In this document: positions 52,997 to 62,600 of the stretch, piece after piece
How the letters are laid out: every line of letters starts with the position of its first letter
Position numbering within the stretch: position 1 is the stretch's first letter
Virus record (IMG/VR): IMGVR_UViG_3300046820_002180
Coordinates: 1-64,000 of that record
Strand: one strand, 5' to 3'
Length of the DNA: 64,000 nt
Source of the DNA: a virus
The notes under the pieces: generated by a model
The model's input: the letters and a program-made list of their open reading frames with translations, nothing else
Told to the model about the DNA's origin: nothing
Databases searched by the model: none
Position numbers and translations under genes: made by a program

Positions 52997-54985
52997 ATGG
53001 CACAAATTATTAAACACAGAAGAGGTGGTATCGGGACACTAAAAGATGTAACCGCTAGAGTCGGTGAATTAGTGATGACCACAGGTTCGATTAGCGACCT
53101 AAACGGACCGATGGTATTCATTGGTGAAACTGAAGGTGTTGCAGGAGCTTATAGACCCGTATCTAAGATATTCCAAGGTTCTGTTGCTCCAACAATATCA
53201 GTTGGTTCTTACGGCTCGGTAATCGATGGTACACCGTTCTACGCTTCAGGTAATAAATCTCTTTACGTTTTAAGTAAAGATGGTAATAATAGACTTGATT
53301 TAACAGGTAATATTGAAGGAAACACAATCAGTGGATTAACCATTAACAGATTAAATGGTAATTTAGGACTTAATGGTGACCTTTCAATTACAGGTAACAC
53401 AAGTCAAACAGGTTCTATTGATTTAACAGGAAATGTAACTTTAGGTGGAAACATATTCATTGGTAATCAAACAAGTGATTTGGTTGTCTTCCAAGGTGAA
53501 GTTAGTTCATCAATTTTACCTGAAGTTAATAATGCATTTGATATAGGTTCGGGAGCACAATCTTGGAGAAATTTATATGTTTCAGGAACTGCGAATGTTG
53601 GTATATTAAACGCGGGAACAATTAGTTTGAGTGGTATCACAGTATTTGAAGATTTAGTAGTTCAAGGAGACACTTATTTAGGTAATGGTGCTGGTGATGA
53701 AGTTTTTATCACAGGTAACACATATATAGGTAACTTAACACAAAATAGAGTTACAGTTGCAGGTGCTAACGGATTATTAACAGATTATAGTGGATTAACA
53801 TTTGACTCACAAAGATTAAAAGTTGGTGCGGGTAATTTCGAAGTTGGCATCGATGGAGGTACTAGAACTTCAGGTTCACTACAAGTTGGTGCGGGTAATT
53901 TCGAAGTTACTGGTAATAATGGAAATGTTAGAGCTTCGGGTTCCTTAACAGTTAAAGGTGGTGGAAATATTAACGGTAACACATATATAGGTGGAGACAC
54001 TAAGGTTACAGGTTCATTAGAAACCGTGGGAGGAGTTAGTTTTTATAATACACTTGACGTAACTGGTTCTACAAGATTCCGCTCAACAATTGATGTTGAC
54101 TCAACTGCAACAGTTTCATCTTCAATAGTTGAAGATTTGAATCAAAATAGAATTGTCTTTGTTGCTCCAGGCGGTAGATTGACTGATGATATTAATTTCC
54201 AATATAATGGTTCAGAATTAAAAATTGGACAAGGTGCATTTGAAGTTGATGATAATGATGGAGACATTAGAGCGTCGGGTTCACTCTTAGTTCAAGGTTC
54301 TACAACTATTAACGATAAATTAGACGTTACAGGTGATTTAACAATCACAGGAAATACAAGTTTATTATCTAACCTTTATGTATCAGGAACGTTAGAAGTT
54401 CTTGGTTCATTAACTCAAGTTAATATTCAATCAACAACAGTAAACATTGATGATAATATTATCAGATTAAATGCTTATTCACCATTTGAAAGATATGCAG
54501 GTTTCGAAGTTATGGATTCTGGTTCTGCAGGTGTGTCAGCATCTATGGTATGGGATTCATTAAATGATTATTGGATGTTTGTTTCGGCAAGTGGACAATC
54601 AAGTAAATTTGTAGGAACAACACCTGGAACATACGGTTCTGAAGTTAGTTTAACTACAAACACAATACCAAAAGCGACAGGGTTAAATAACATTGGGAAT
54701 AGTTTATTAACTGATAACGGTACAACTTTATCATATAACACAAATAAATTCCAAGTTACAGCATCGAATGGTAATACCACAATTGCGGGTAATGTAACAT
54801 TATCTTTCTCAGGTGGTACAGATAACGGAACTAAAACATCTGCGGTAGTTTTTAAAAATAACTCAAATGTTTTAGGTTATGTTTCAACAACAGAATCAAC
54901 TGATGTTCTTGATGGTATATTAGGTTATAAAAATTCTGATGGTACATTGAAATTCTCTACTGTCATCGATGGTGGGGTATATTAA
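52997..54985 (+). CDS. Tail fibre protein
   Basis: 662 residues. The N-terminus (MAQIIKHRRGGIGTLKD, then GELVMTTG) is the typical baseplate-attachment start of phage fibres (HRRG...GEL). Long repeated short strands with ITGN and SGS turns (LSITGNTSQTGSIDLTGNVT) form a fibrous shaft. The shared fibre module is near residues 485-530 (TVNIDDNIIRLNAYSPFERY and SASMVWDSLNDYWMFVSASG). The end (TLKFSTVIDGGVY) is short. A terminator follows. Family sure, receptor unknown. Confidence 0.82.
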   Translation: MAQIIKHRRGGIGTLKDVTARVGELVMTTGSISDLNGPMVFIGETEGVAGAYRPVSKIFQGSVAPTISVGSYGSVIDGTPFYASGNKSLYVLSKDGNNRLDLTGNIEGNTISGLTINRLNGNLGLNGDLSITGNTSQTGSIDLTGNVTLGGNIFIGNQTSDLVVFQGEVSSSILPEVNNAFDIGSGAQSWRNLYVSGTANVGILNAGTISLSGITVFEDLVVQGDTYLGNGAGDEVFITGNTYIGNLTQNRVTVAGANGLLTDYSGLTFDSQRLKVGAGNFEVGIDGGTRTSGSLQVGAGNFEVTGNNGNVRASGSLTVKGGGNINGNTYIGGDTKVTGSLETVGGVSFYNTLDVTGSTRFRSTIDVDSTATVSSSIVEDLNQNRIVFVAPGGRLTDDINFQYNGSELKIGQGAFEVDDNDGDIRASGSLLVQGSTTINDKLDVTGDLTITGNTSLLSNLYVSGTLEVLGSLTQVNIQSTTVNIDDNIIRLNAYSPFERYAGFEVMDSGSAGVSASMVWDSLNDYWMFVSASGQSSKFVGTTPGTYGSEVSLTTNTIPKATGLNNIGNSLLTDNGTTLSYNTNKFQVTASNGNTTIAGNVTLSFSGGTDNGTKTSAVVFKNNSNVLGYVSTTESTDVLDGILGYKNSDGTLKFSTVIDGGVY

Positions 54986-55004
54986 ACAAATTGAACATAA
55001 TATT

Positions 55005-55033
55005 AAAGGGAACTCACAAGGTTCCCTTTTTTT
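55005..55033 (+). terminator. Intrinsic terminator between fibre genes
   Basis: AAAGGGAAC / GTTCCCTTT, nine pairs, 7-nt loop, T run. Confidence 0.92.
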
Positions 55034-55036
55034 ATG

Positions 55037-55044
55037 TATTTATA
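55037..55044 (+). promoter_or_regulatory. TATTTATA element before 55048
   Basis: GTATTTATA ending 3 nt before the ATG and only 3 nt after a terminator's T run; leaves almost no room for a leader. Confidence 0.6.
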
Positions 55045-55047
55045 GAT

Positions 55048-55170
55048 ATGGCGATAACAATGACCGAAGGATTTATTTTAACAATAACAGAAGTTAACGG
55101 ATTATTATTAACCGAAGATAATGTTATTATAATAAGTCAAGATGATGAACAATTACAACCTAACGAATAA
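55048..55170 (+). CDS. 40-residue protein coupled to a fibre gene
   Basis: MAITMTEGFILTITEVNGLL, then LTEDNVIIISQDDEQLQPNE. Beta-hairpin-like with an acidic end. Stop overlaps the next fibre gene's start (TAATG), and a TATTTATA element sits directly ahead, so it looks real. It could be a small fibre chaperone, a connector, or just a leader peptide. Confidence 0.6.
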   Translation: MAITMTEGFILTITEVNGLLLTEDNVIIISQDDEQLQPNE

Positions 55171-56270
55171 TGGGAAATAGAAAAATAGACCAATTACCAC
55201 AATTTAGTGGAGACACCAGTGGTGTTCACATTGTGATTAATAACCCAAGTAACACAACAACACATACAGTAACAAAAGAAATTTTACTTGATGGTAATAA
55301 TACATTTCACGGTAACCAAGTGATTAGTGGTTCTTTAGAAATTACGGGAACAACCACATTGGGTGGAAATATTGTTCCAAAAACAGCAAGAGGAGCAACA
55401 TTGGGAACTTTATCAAATCCATTTGCGGATATATATGTTTCATCAGGTTCTATTAATATTGCGGGTGTTCCGGGGCAACCAAATACAACATTATCAAACG
55501 TAAGTGGAAACATCTTAATATCTGCGGGTGGTATGCAATTGGTTGGTTCAGGTGCGTTCAATGCGGCAACAGGTTCATTCCAATTTATTTCAGGTAGTAT
55601 GGAACAGATTGGTAATTACACACAAACGGGTAATTACGTAATGAATGGTAATAAAACTATTACAGGTTCGTTAAAAATCACAGGTAGTGGATTTATTAAT
55701 TCACACAGAATATTAACAGATTTAGATAGTGGCTCATTTAATGTAACAATTAGTGGAAATACAAATGATAATGTATTAACCGCAACTGGCCAGGCTAATA
55801 CACTACAAGGAGAATCAAATTTAAAATTTGATGGTACAAACTTAAATTTAACGGGTTCTGCAATTGTTAATGGTAATGTAAATGTAACAGGTTCAGCAAT
55901 TGTCAATGGTAATGTAATTGTTACGGGTTCTCTTATTATGGACAGTACCTTACAAACAAACATTTCACACACGGTGACAAACCCTTCAAACTATGTGTTA
56001 CATCAATTTTTAACATCATCATATCACGGAGCAACATATGCATTTTCAGCACACAATGATAGTACGGGTAAAGTGACGGTTTATAGTAATTACATAGTTG
56101 CTCAGGGAGCAAATTCAATCAATTCAAATATTGGAGGTGATTCAAAAGTTACTTCGGGTGGTGGTGCACCAAATCCGGCATTTGCTGTGGGTTTTAGTGG
56201 GAGTTATGCACAATTTAAAGTGACAGACACTGGAACGTTTACATATAGAGGAATAGTTCAACTATATTAA
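55170..56270 (+). CDS. Tail fibre protein
   Basis: 366 residues. Starts MGNRKIDQLPQFSGDTSG, then shaft strands (NNTFHGNQVISGSLEITGTT; KFDGTNLNLTGSAIVNGNVN, VTGSAIVNGNVIVTGS), with a head of about 110 residues at the C-terminus (SYHGATYAFSAHNDSTGKV; SGGGAPNPAFAVGFSGSYAQ). It lacks the DNII/LWD module of the neighbouring fibres. Possibly a short fibre tip or a homotrimer partner. Confidence 0.72.
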   Translation: MGNRKIDQLPQFSGDTSGVHIVINNPSNTTTHTVTKEILLDGNNTFHGNQVISGSLEITGTTTLGGNIVPKTARGATLGTLSNPFADIYVSSGSINIAGVPGQPNTTLSNVSGNILISAGGMQLVGSGAFNAATGSFQFISGSMEQIGNYTQTGNYVMNGNKTITGSLKITGSGFINSHRILTDLDSGSFNVTISGNTNDNVLTATGQANTLQGESNLKFDGTNLNLTGSAIVNGNVNVTGSAIVNGNVIVTGSLIMDSTLQTNISHTVTNPSNYVLHQFLTSSYHGATYAFSAHNDSTGKVTVYSNYIVAQGANSINSNIGGDSKVTSGGGAPNPAFAVGFSGSYAQFKVTDTGTFTYRGIVQLY

Positions 56271-56309
56271 ATTTATTTCTTTTTCGTTTATTTAATCTTA
56301 ATTTTTATG

Positions 56310-56317
56310 TATTTATA
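56310..56317 (+). promoter_or_regulatory. TATTTATA element with long leader
   Basis: GTATTTATA 65 nt before the ATG at 56383, by far the longest leader among these elements. Confidence 0.55.
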
Positions 56318-56320
56318 AGA

Positions 56321-56370
56321 AGACCTACATAGGTCTAATTAACCGTGGTATATACCACAAAACATAGGAG
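56321..56370 (+). promoter_or_regulatory. Structured 5' leader with a rare Shine-Dalgarno-like site
   Basis: Two hairpins: AGACCT/AGGTCT with loop ACAT (56321-56336), and GTGGT/ACCAC with loop ATAT (56345-56358). Then AGGAG (56366-56370) 12 nt before the ATG. SD-like sites are nearly absent elsewhere in the window, so this leader may confer stability or control to the largest complete fibre mRNA. Confidence 0.45.
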
Positions 56371-56382
56371 AGAACCATATAT

Positions 56383-59300
56383 ATGGCACAAATAGTAAAA
56401 CTGCGTAGGAGTAGTGTATCCGGTCAAAAACCCACTAACTCAAATTTACAATTAGGTGAATTAGCATTAAACACTACCGATGGTAAGGTTTATATGGCAG
56501 TTTCAGGTTCTCTCGGACCATCAGTTGAGGAATTAATATCAACAAACACGGTTAATACAGGTTCAATACATCTTGTTGGTAATGTAACAGCATCACATTT
56601 TTCAGGTTCATTTATTGGTGATGGTACAAATCTATATAACATACCTGCAAGTGGTGTTACGGGATTAAATTTAACAAGAATTGCTGACGGTAATGCGACC
56701 GCATCGATATCAAATTCCCAAGGTTTAAAAATTAACACAAATACCGAAATCACGGGTTCGTTAATTGTGTCTTCAGGTTCTGCGGTGTTTGATGCCTCTT
56801 TACAATTAACAGAAAATAGTTCATTAATATTAAACAGTGGTAGTAATCTCTATGTTTATGACGGTGGTATTATTAGTGGAACATTTAAAGGTAATGGTGC
56901 ATTATTAACTGACTTACCTTACGCGACTACCGGGTCAAATCAATTTAATGGTAACCAAACAATCACAGGTTCCCTTACCATCACTCAAAATTTAAGAGTA
57001 TTAGGGTCATCTTCAATTGTTTATTCAACTGCATCACAATTAATTGTTGAAGATAACATTATCGTAGTGAATGCTTCATATCCTGCTGCAAGATTTTCAG
57101 GTTTGGAGGTACACGATTCGGGTTCAAATGGAAACATTACCGCTTCGTTTTTATGGGACGGATTACATAATAGATGGATTTATCAAAATAGTTCGGAAGC
57201 CCATTATGGTGGTGCGATGTTTATTGCGGGACCAAGAAATACAGGTTCATTAGGTGATGAACAAACATTAACAAGTGGTAGAATACCAAAATCAATTGGT
57301 GGTGACCACATAGGTGATTCATTAATATCTGAAACAGGCACAACAATTACAATTGCTGGTAATTTAATTGTAAATTCACTAACTGGTTCGATTAATTATA
57401 ATAACCTAACAAATGTACCAACATTGGTATCAGGTTCACCACAAATTGAAATCACGGGAACAACAGGATATTCAGATTATAGTTCAAGTATATCAACATC
57501 AATAGGTTCTTTAAGTTCATCAATTGCAACAACAACAAACGATTTAGATGGTAGATTAGATTCAATAGAATTAACGACGGGTTCGTTAAATACTTACACT
57601 AGTTCTAACACCACTAATATCAATGCGATTCATACCGCAACGAGTAGTTTAAATTCATTTACCACATCATATAGTACGGGTTCATTTACAGGTTCATTTA
57701 TTGGTAATGGTATTGGTTTATATAATATTCCTGCGACAGGTGTTACAGGATTACAATTAGATAAAATTGTTAGTGGTAATGCAAGTGCTTCCATTAATAA
57801 TAATGGTTTTTATGTTAATAGAGATGTTTATGTTGATGGTACAATTACAGCAAAAGAAATTCATACAGATTATGTAACATCTTCAGTTTTATTCCAAAGT
57901 GGTAGTACTAAATTTGGTAACACAAGTGACGACACACATCAATTTACAGGTTCAGTATATATTACAGGCTCTATTGTTTCTAGTGATACACCATTAGTGT
58001 CAGGCTCATCACAAATAGACATCACCAACACCACAGGATACTCAACATTTAGTAGTTCGATAAAAAATAGTATTGATGATGTAACAGGCTCAATTGCTAA
58101 TTTATCTTCCTCAGTAAAGGTTAGAATAGATGATGTTACGGGTTCTATCACAGCATTATCATCTTCAGTAAAAGTTAGAATTGATGATGTGACCGGTTCA
58201 ATTACCGCATTGTCTTCGTCTGTGAAGGTTAGAATTGATGATGTTACAGGTTCTATAACAGCATTATCTTCCTCAGTAAAGGTTAGAATAGATGATGTCA
58301 CTGGTTCTATAACAACATTATCTTCCTCAGTAAAAAATAGTCTAGATACTGTAACAGGTTCTATCACAGTATTATCTTCCTCAGTAAAAAATAGTATAGA
58401 TACTGTAACAGGTTCTATCACTAGTTTATCATCATCTGTTAAGAATAGTTTTGATACCATCACAGGGTCAATTACAAGTCTATCTTCATCAGTAAAAGTT
58501 AGAATAGATAGTTTAACAGGTTCGATTGATTCATTAAATACATTTAGCTCAAGTGTTGTATTAACATCACAAACATCTTCAATGTCGGTATTAAGTGCGT
58601 CATATGCTGTAACCGCAGCATTTGCATTAAATGCGGGTGGAGGTGGTGGTCAAGGTACCACATATGTTCATACACAATCATCCGCTTCAACAACTTGGAC
58701 AGTAACACACAATTTAGGTGAGAGATATCCTGCAATTGTTGTATTCGACTCATCAGGTAATGTAATTATACCAACAAACATATCAGCACAATCAACAAGT
58801 ACATTAGTTGTAACATTCTCATCTGCACAAACAGGTAAAGTTAGTGCAACTGTTGGTGGTGGACTACCACACATTAGTGCAAGTTATGAAGGAAGAGTTT
58901 TAGCGGTTTATAATGATGAACCAATATGGAAAGCAGGTATTATTTCAGGTTCACAACAACTTGGTAATTTAGGTTTTGCAACCACAGGTTCAAATACATT
59001 TTACGGTAACCAAACCATAAGTGGAACAACAACTATTAACATTGCAACATTAGGTTCAAAATGTGTGACAATATCAAGTAACACTGCAATATTTGATTTA
59101 GGCGACTTTGACGGTGCCAATTTTGATTATGTGGTTAAAAACGGCTCAAATATGAGAGCGGGTATGATAATGTCAGCTTGGGACGGTTCAAACTCGGTTT
59201 ATAATGAAACCTCAACAATGGATATGGGTTCAACAACGGGAGTTACTTTTACAGTTTCAGGATTAGGTGTGTTAAATGTTAATATCTCTTCAGGAACTTG

Positions 59301-59610
59301 GGCGGTGGAAGTTTTATATAGAGCACTTGGTTGTTCAACAATTAACCCACCATCATCCTCATCATCAACGAATTATCTAATCAGTACAGGGTTTACGGCA
59401 CCTGATTATTGTAATGGTTTATTTGGTACCGACCAAACAGTTTATGGTGATGATTCGGCTTGGACATCCGTTACAAGATTCTATACCAATAGTGGAATGA
59501 CGACACCATTTAATGGTGGAAGTTTATGGTACGGAGACTCAACGGCGTACTTTGGAACCACACTACAAATTGATAGTGATGGATATGTAATTGATAGTTA
59601 TGCTTGTTAA
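56383..59610 (+). CDS. Long tail fibre protein with coiled-coil repeats and tip domain
   Basis: 1075 residues. N-terminal attachment start MAQIVKLRRSSVSGQKPTN, GELALNTTDGKVYMA. The shared fibre module is at about 220-280 (LIVEDNIIVVNASYPAARFS; GNITASFLWDGLHNRWIYQN). Nine 18-residue heptad-like repeats (SSSVKVRIDDVTGSITAL) at about 557-718 form a trimeric coiled-coil shaft. Then a Gly-rich turn (NAGGGGGQGTT), a beta domain, and a C-terminal tip domain (APDYCNGLFG; SLWYGDSTAY; TLQIDSDGYVIDSYAC) also found in two left-hand fibre genes. Probably the main receptor-binding long fibre or one part of it. Confidence 0.83.
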   Translation: MAQIVKLRRSSVSGQKPTNSNLQLGELALNTTDGKVYMAVSGSLGPSVEELISTNTVNTGSIHLVGNVTASHFSGSFIGDGTNLYNIPASGVTGLNLTRIADGNATASISNSQGLKINTNTEITGSLIVSSGSAVFDASLQLTENSSLILNSGSNLYVYDGGIISGTFKGNGALLTDLPYATTGSNQFNGNQTITGSLTITQNLRVLGSSSIVYSTASQLIVEDNIIVVNASYPAARFSGLEVHDSGSNGNITASFLWDGLHNRWIYQNSSEAHYGGAMFIAGPRNTGSLGDEQTLTSGRIPKSIGGDHIGDSLISETGTTITIAGNLIVNSLTGSINYNNLTNVPTLVSGSPQIEITGTTGYSDYSSSISTSIGSLSSSIATTTNDLDGRLDSIELTTGSLNTYTSSNTTNINAIHTATSSLNSFTTSYSTGSFTGSFIGNGIGLYNIPATGVTGLQLDKIVSGNASASINNNGFYVNRDVYVDGTITAKEIHTDYVTSSVLFQSGSTKFGNTSDDTHQFTGSVYITGSIVSSDTPLVSGSSQIDITNTTGYSTFSSSIKNSIDDVTGSIANLSSSVKVRIDDVTGSITALSSSVKVRIDDVTGSITALSSSVKVRIDDVTGSITALSSSVKVRIDDVTGSITTLSSSVKNSLDTVTGSITVLSSSVKNSIDTVTGSITSLSSSVKNSFDTITGSITSLSSSVKVRIDSLTGSIDSLNTFSSSVVLTSQTSSMSVLSASYAVTAAFALNAGGGGGQGTTYVHTQSSASTTWTVTHNLGERYPAIVVFDSSGNVIIPTNISAQSTSTLVVTFSSAQTGKVSATVGGGLPHISASYEGRVLAVYNDEPIWKAGIISGSQQLGNLGFATTGSNTFYGNQTISGTTTINIATLGSKCVTISSNTAIFDLGDFDGANFDYVVKNGSNMRAGMIMSAWDGSNSVYNETSTMDMGSTTGVTFTVSGLGVLNVNISSGTWAVEVLYRALGCSTINPPSSSSSTNYLISTGFTAPDYCNGLFGTDQTVYGDDSAWTSVTRFYTNSGMTTPFNGGSLWYGDSTAYFGTTLQIDSDGYVIDSYAC
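58051..58536 (+). repeat. Nine tandem 54-bp repeats (coiled-coil shaft)
   Basis: Each unit codes SSSVK[VN][RS]xDxxTGSIxxL. Units 2-4 are the most alike at protein level, with silent changes, so duplication is not very recent. Copy number probably sets shaft length. Confidence 0.88.
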
Positions 59611-59630
59611 AATATAATCACAATTTATAG

Positions 59631-59638
59631 TATTTATT
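59631..59638 (+). promoter_or_regulatory. TATTTATA-type element before the last fibre gene
   Basis: GTATTTATT 35 nt before the ATG at 59674, in the 63-nt gap. Confidence 0.5.
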
Positions 59639-59673
59639 AGTAACACATTAGTGGACAGTGAAACTAATAAATT

Positions 59674-62600
59674 ATGGCAAACGAATTTAAAATCAAGAAT
59701 GGTCTTGTCGTGTCAGGCTCAGCCGACTTTGAACAAGACCTAACCGTCCGAGGGAGACTTACCGCAGATGAATTACACATATCAATTGTTAGTTCTTCAG
59801 TCCTTTTCGAGTCAGGTTCTACCCAATTTGGTAACTCAATAACAGATACCCACAAAGTTACGGGTTCGTTATCTATAACAGGTTCGATGAGCCTGAACGG
59901 TCAACCTATCGGTACGGGTAAGTTGGATGAAACAACTTTCCAATTGTATACTGCTAGTATCGACCCAAGAATCGCTAATTTGGAGACAAGTACGGGTAGT
60001 ATTAATGGTTTCACGTCAAGTACTAATTTAAGATTAACATCGTTAGAAACTTCCACAGGAAGTATCAATACATATACAGCATCCAATACCACAAATATTG
60101 ATGCAATTCACACATCCACATCAAGTTTAAACACATTCACATCAAGTGCTAATGGACGTTTAAATTCAATAGAAGGTGTAACAGGTTCCATATCTTCTTT
60201 GAACACTTACACAGGTTCAAACAACACAATTATCGGAACTTTACAAACTTCGACAGGTAGTTTAAATACATTTACTTCAAGTGCTGCCGGTAGATTAAAT
60301 TCTATTGAAACATCGACTGGTAGTTTGAATTCATATACTGCATCTAATACTACCAATATCAACGCAATTCATACCTCAACTTCAAGTTTGAATACGTTTA
60401 CTTCAAGTGCAAATGGTAGACTAAGTTCCATCGAAACATCGACTGGTAGTTTAAATTTATATACAAGTTCTAATACTACGAATATAAATGCAATTCACAC
60501 AGCAACAAGTTCGTTAAATTCGTACACAAGTAGTAACACGACTGCGGTAAATGCGTTGAATACCTCAACCGCGAGTTTGAATTCTTATACGAGTAGTAAC
60601 AACACAGTAATTAATGCATTAAATTCGTATACAAGTAGTAACACGACAAACATAAGTGCTATTCATACTGCAACAAGTTCGTTAAATTCGTACACAAGTA
60701 GTAACACGACTGCGGTAAATGCGTTGAATACCTCAACAGCAAGTTTAAATTCATATACAAGTTCTAATACTACGAATATAAATGCTATTCATACCACAAC
60801 AGGTAGTTTAAATTCATATACAAGTTCTAATACTACGAATATAAATGCTATTCATACTGCAACAGGTAGTTTAAATGCATTCACTTCAAGTGCATCTGGT
60901 AGGTTAACATCATTAGAATCTGCTAGTTCGAGTATTAGAACAGATTTTAATAGTTTTACAAGTTCTAACAATACTGTTGAGTCTACACAAAACAGTAGGT
61001 TAACTTCATTAGAAACAACTACAGGTAGTTTGAATTCATATACATCATCTAATACCACAAATATTAATGCAATTCATACTGCTACTGGTAGTTTAAATTC
61101 CTATACGTCTAGTAATAATACTAGATTGGGTATTATTGAAACTGCGACATCAAGTTTAAATTCTTATACGTCTAGTAATAATACCAAATTAGGTATTATA
61201 GAAACTGCAACAAGTAGTTTGAATAGCTTTACATCTTCTATTAATACAACAATTAAGAATAGATTAAACACCGAAGGTGTTGTTTCAGGGTCAGTACAGG
61301 TTACATTATCTAGTACGACTGGTTATAGTACTTTTAGTTCATCATTAGCAACCACAGACTTAGGTCAAGACAATAGATTAACATCTTTAGAAGGTAAAAC
61401 AGGTAGTTATGCAACAACAGGAAGTAATGTCTTCCAAGGTAGTCAAATAATAACAGGTTCATTATTTATTTCACAGGATTTAATAGTTGCCGGTTCATCA
61501 TCTATTCAACACATTAGTTCATCAGTAGTAAACATCGCCGATAATATTATCACAGTTAACGCACAAAACCCAAGTATTAGATTTGGTGGTCTTGCAGTAA
61601 TTGATAGTGGTTCATCACCACAAATATCGGGGTCTATATTATTTGACTCGGTAAATGACCAATGGATATTTGTTCACCAAAATCAAACAACGGTTACATC
61701 GTCAATATTGTTGATGGGACCTCAAACTTTTAATAACTTAGGTAACGAGACGTCCCCAACAAATAACAGATTACTTAAGTCTGTTAATGCGGAACATTTA
61801 GGTGATAGTAACATTAGTGACACAGGAACGAAAGTAAGTGTTAATTCAAATACCGAAATTACAGGTTCATTAATTGTTGCGGGTGGAAATAAAATAACAG
61901 TAAACGCAACAGGTGGAGATGAAGGAGGTGAAATTTTATTAGGTAAAGCGGTAACCAACACAACACTTTCAGGTGAAGGTGTCACAATTGATGTTTGGCA
62001 AAATAGACTAAGAATTTTCGAACAAGGAGGAAATGCAAGAGGTGCGTATCTCGATATATCAACATTAGCAAATGGTGTTGGAACTAATTTATTGGGTACC
62101 GTAGCAACAGCATCATATGTTGAGTTTTCTAATGTTGCAAATAAACCTTCATTAGTTTCAGGTTCATCACAAATATCATTCAATGGTATAACAGATAAAC
62201 CAACATTAGTTTCAGGTTCTGCACAAATTTCATTTAATAGTATAACAGATAAACCAACATTAGTTTCAGGTTCGTCACAAATTACTTTCTTAAGTATTAG
62301 TAGTATACCCGCAGGACTTGTTTCAGGTTCTTCACAAGTATTAAATGGAAGTGGAGTATGGTCAGGTTCCGCACAATTACCTGCAGGAACAGTGTCAGGT
62401 TCTTCACAAGTATTAAATGGAAGTGGTGTTTGGAGTGGTAGTGCACAATTACCATCAGGTGTTGTATCGGGCTCAAGTCAAATTACATATTCATCTATTA
62501 GTAGTATTCCCGCGGGTATCGTGTCAGGTTCCGCACAAGTAATATCACTTTTACCTTCAGGTACTGTTTCGGGTAGTTCTCAAGTACTTGCAGGAACAAC

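Noticed and set aside
57939-58463. 174-residue minus-strand frame in the fibre gene
   Set aside because: Antisense of the 54-bp coiled-coil repeats; repeats only mirror the coding strand.
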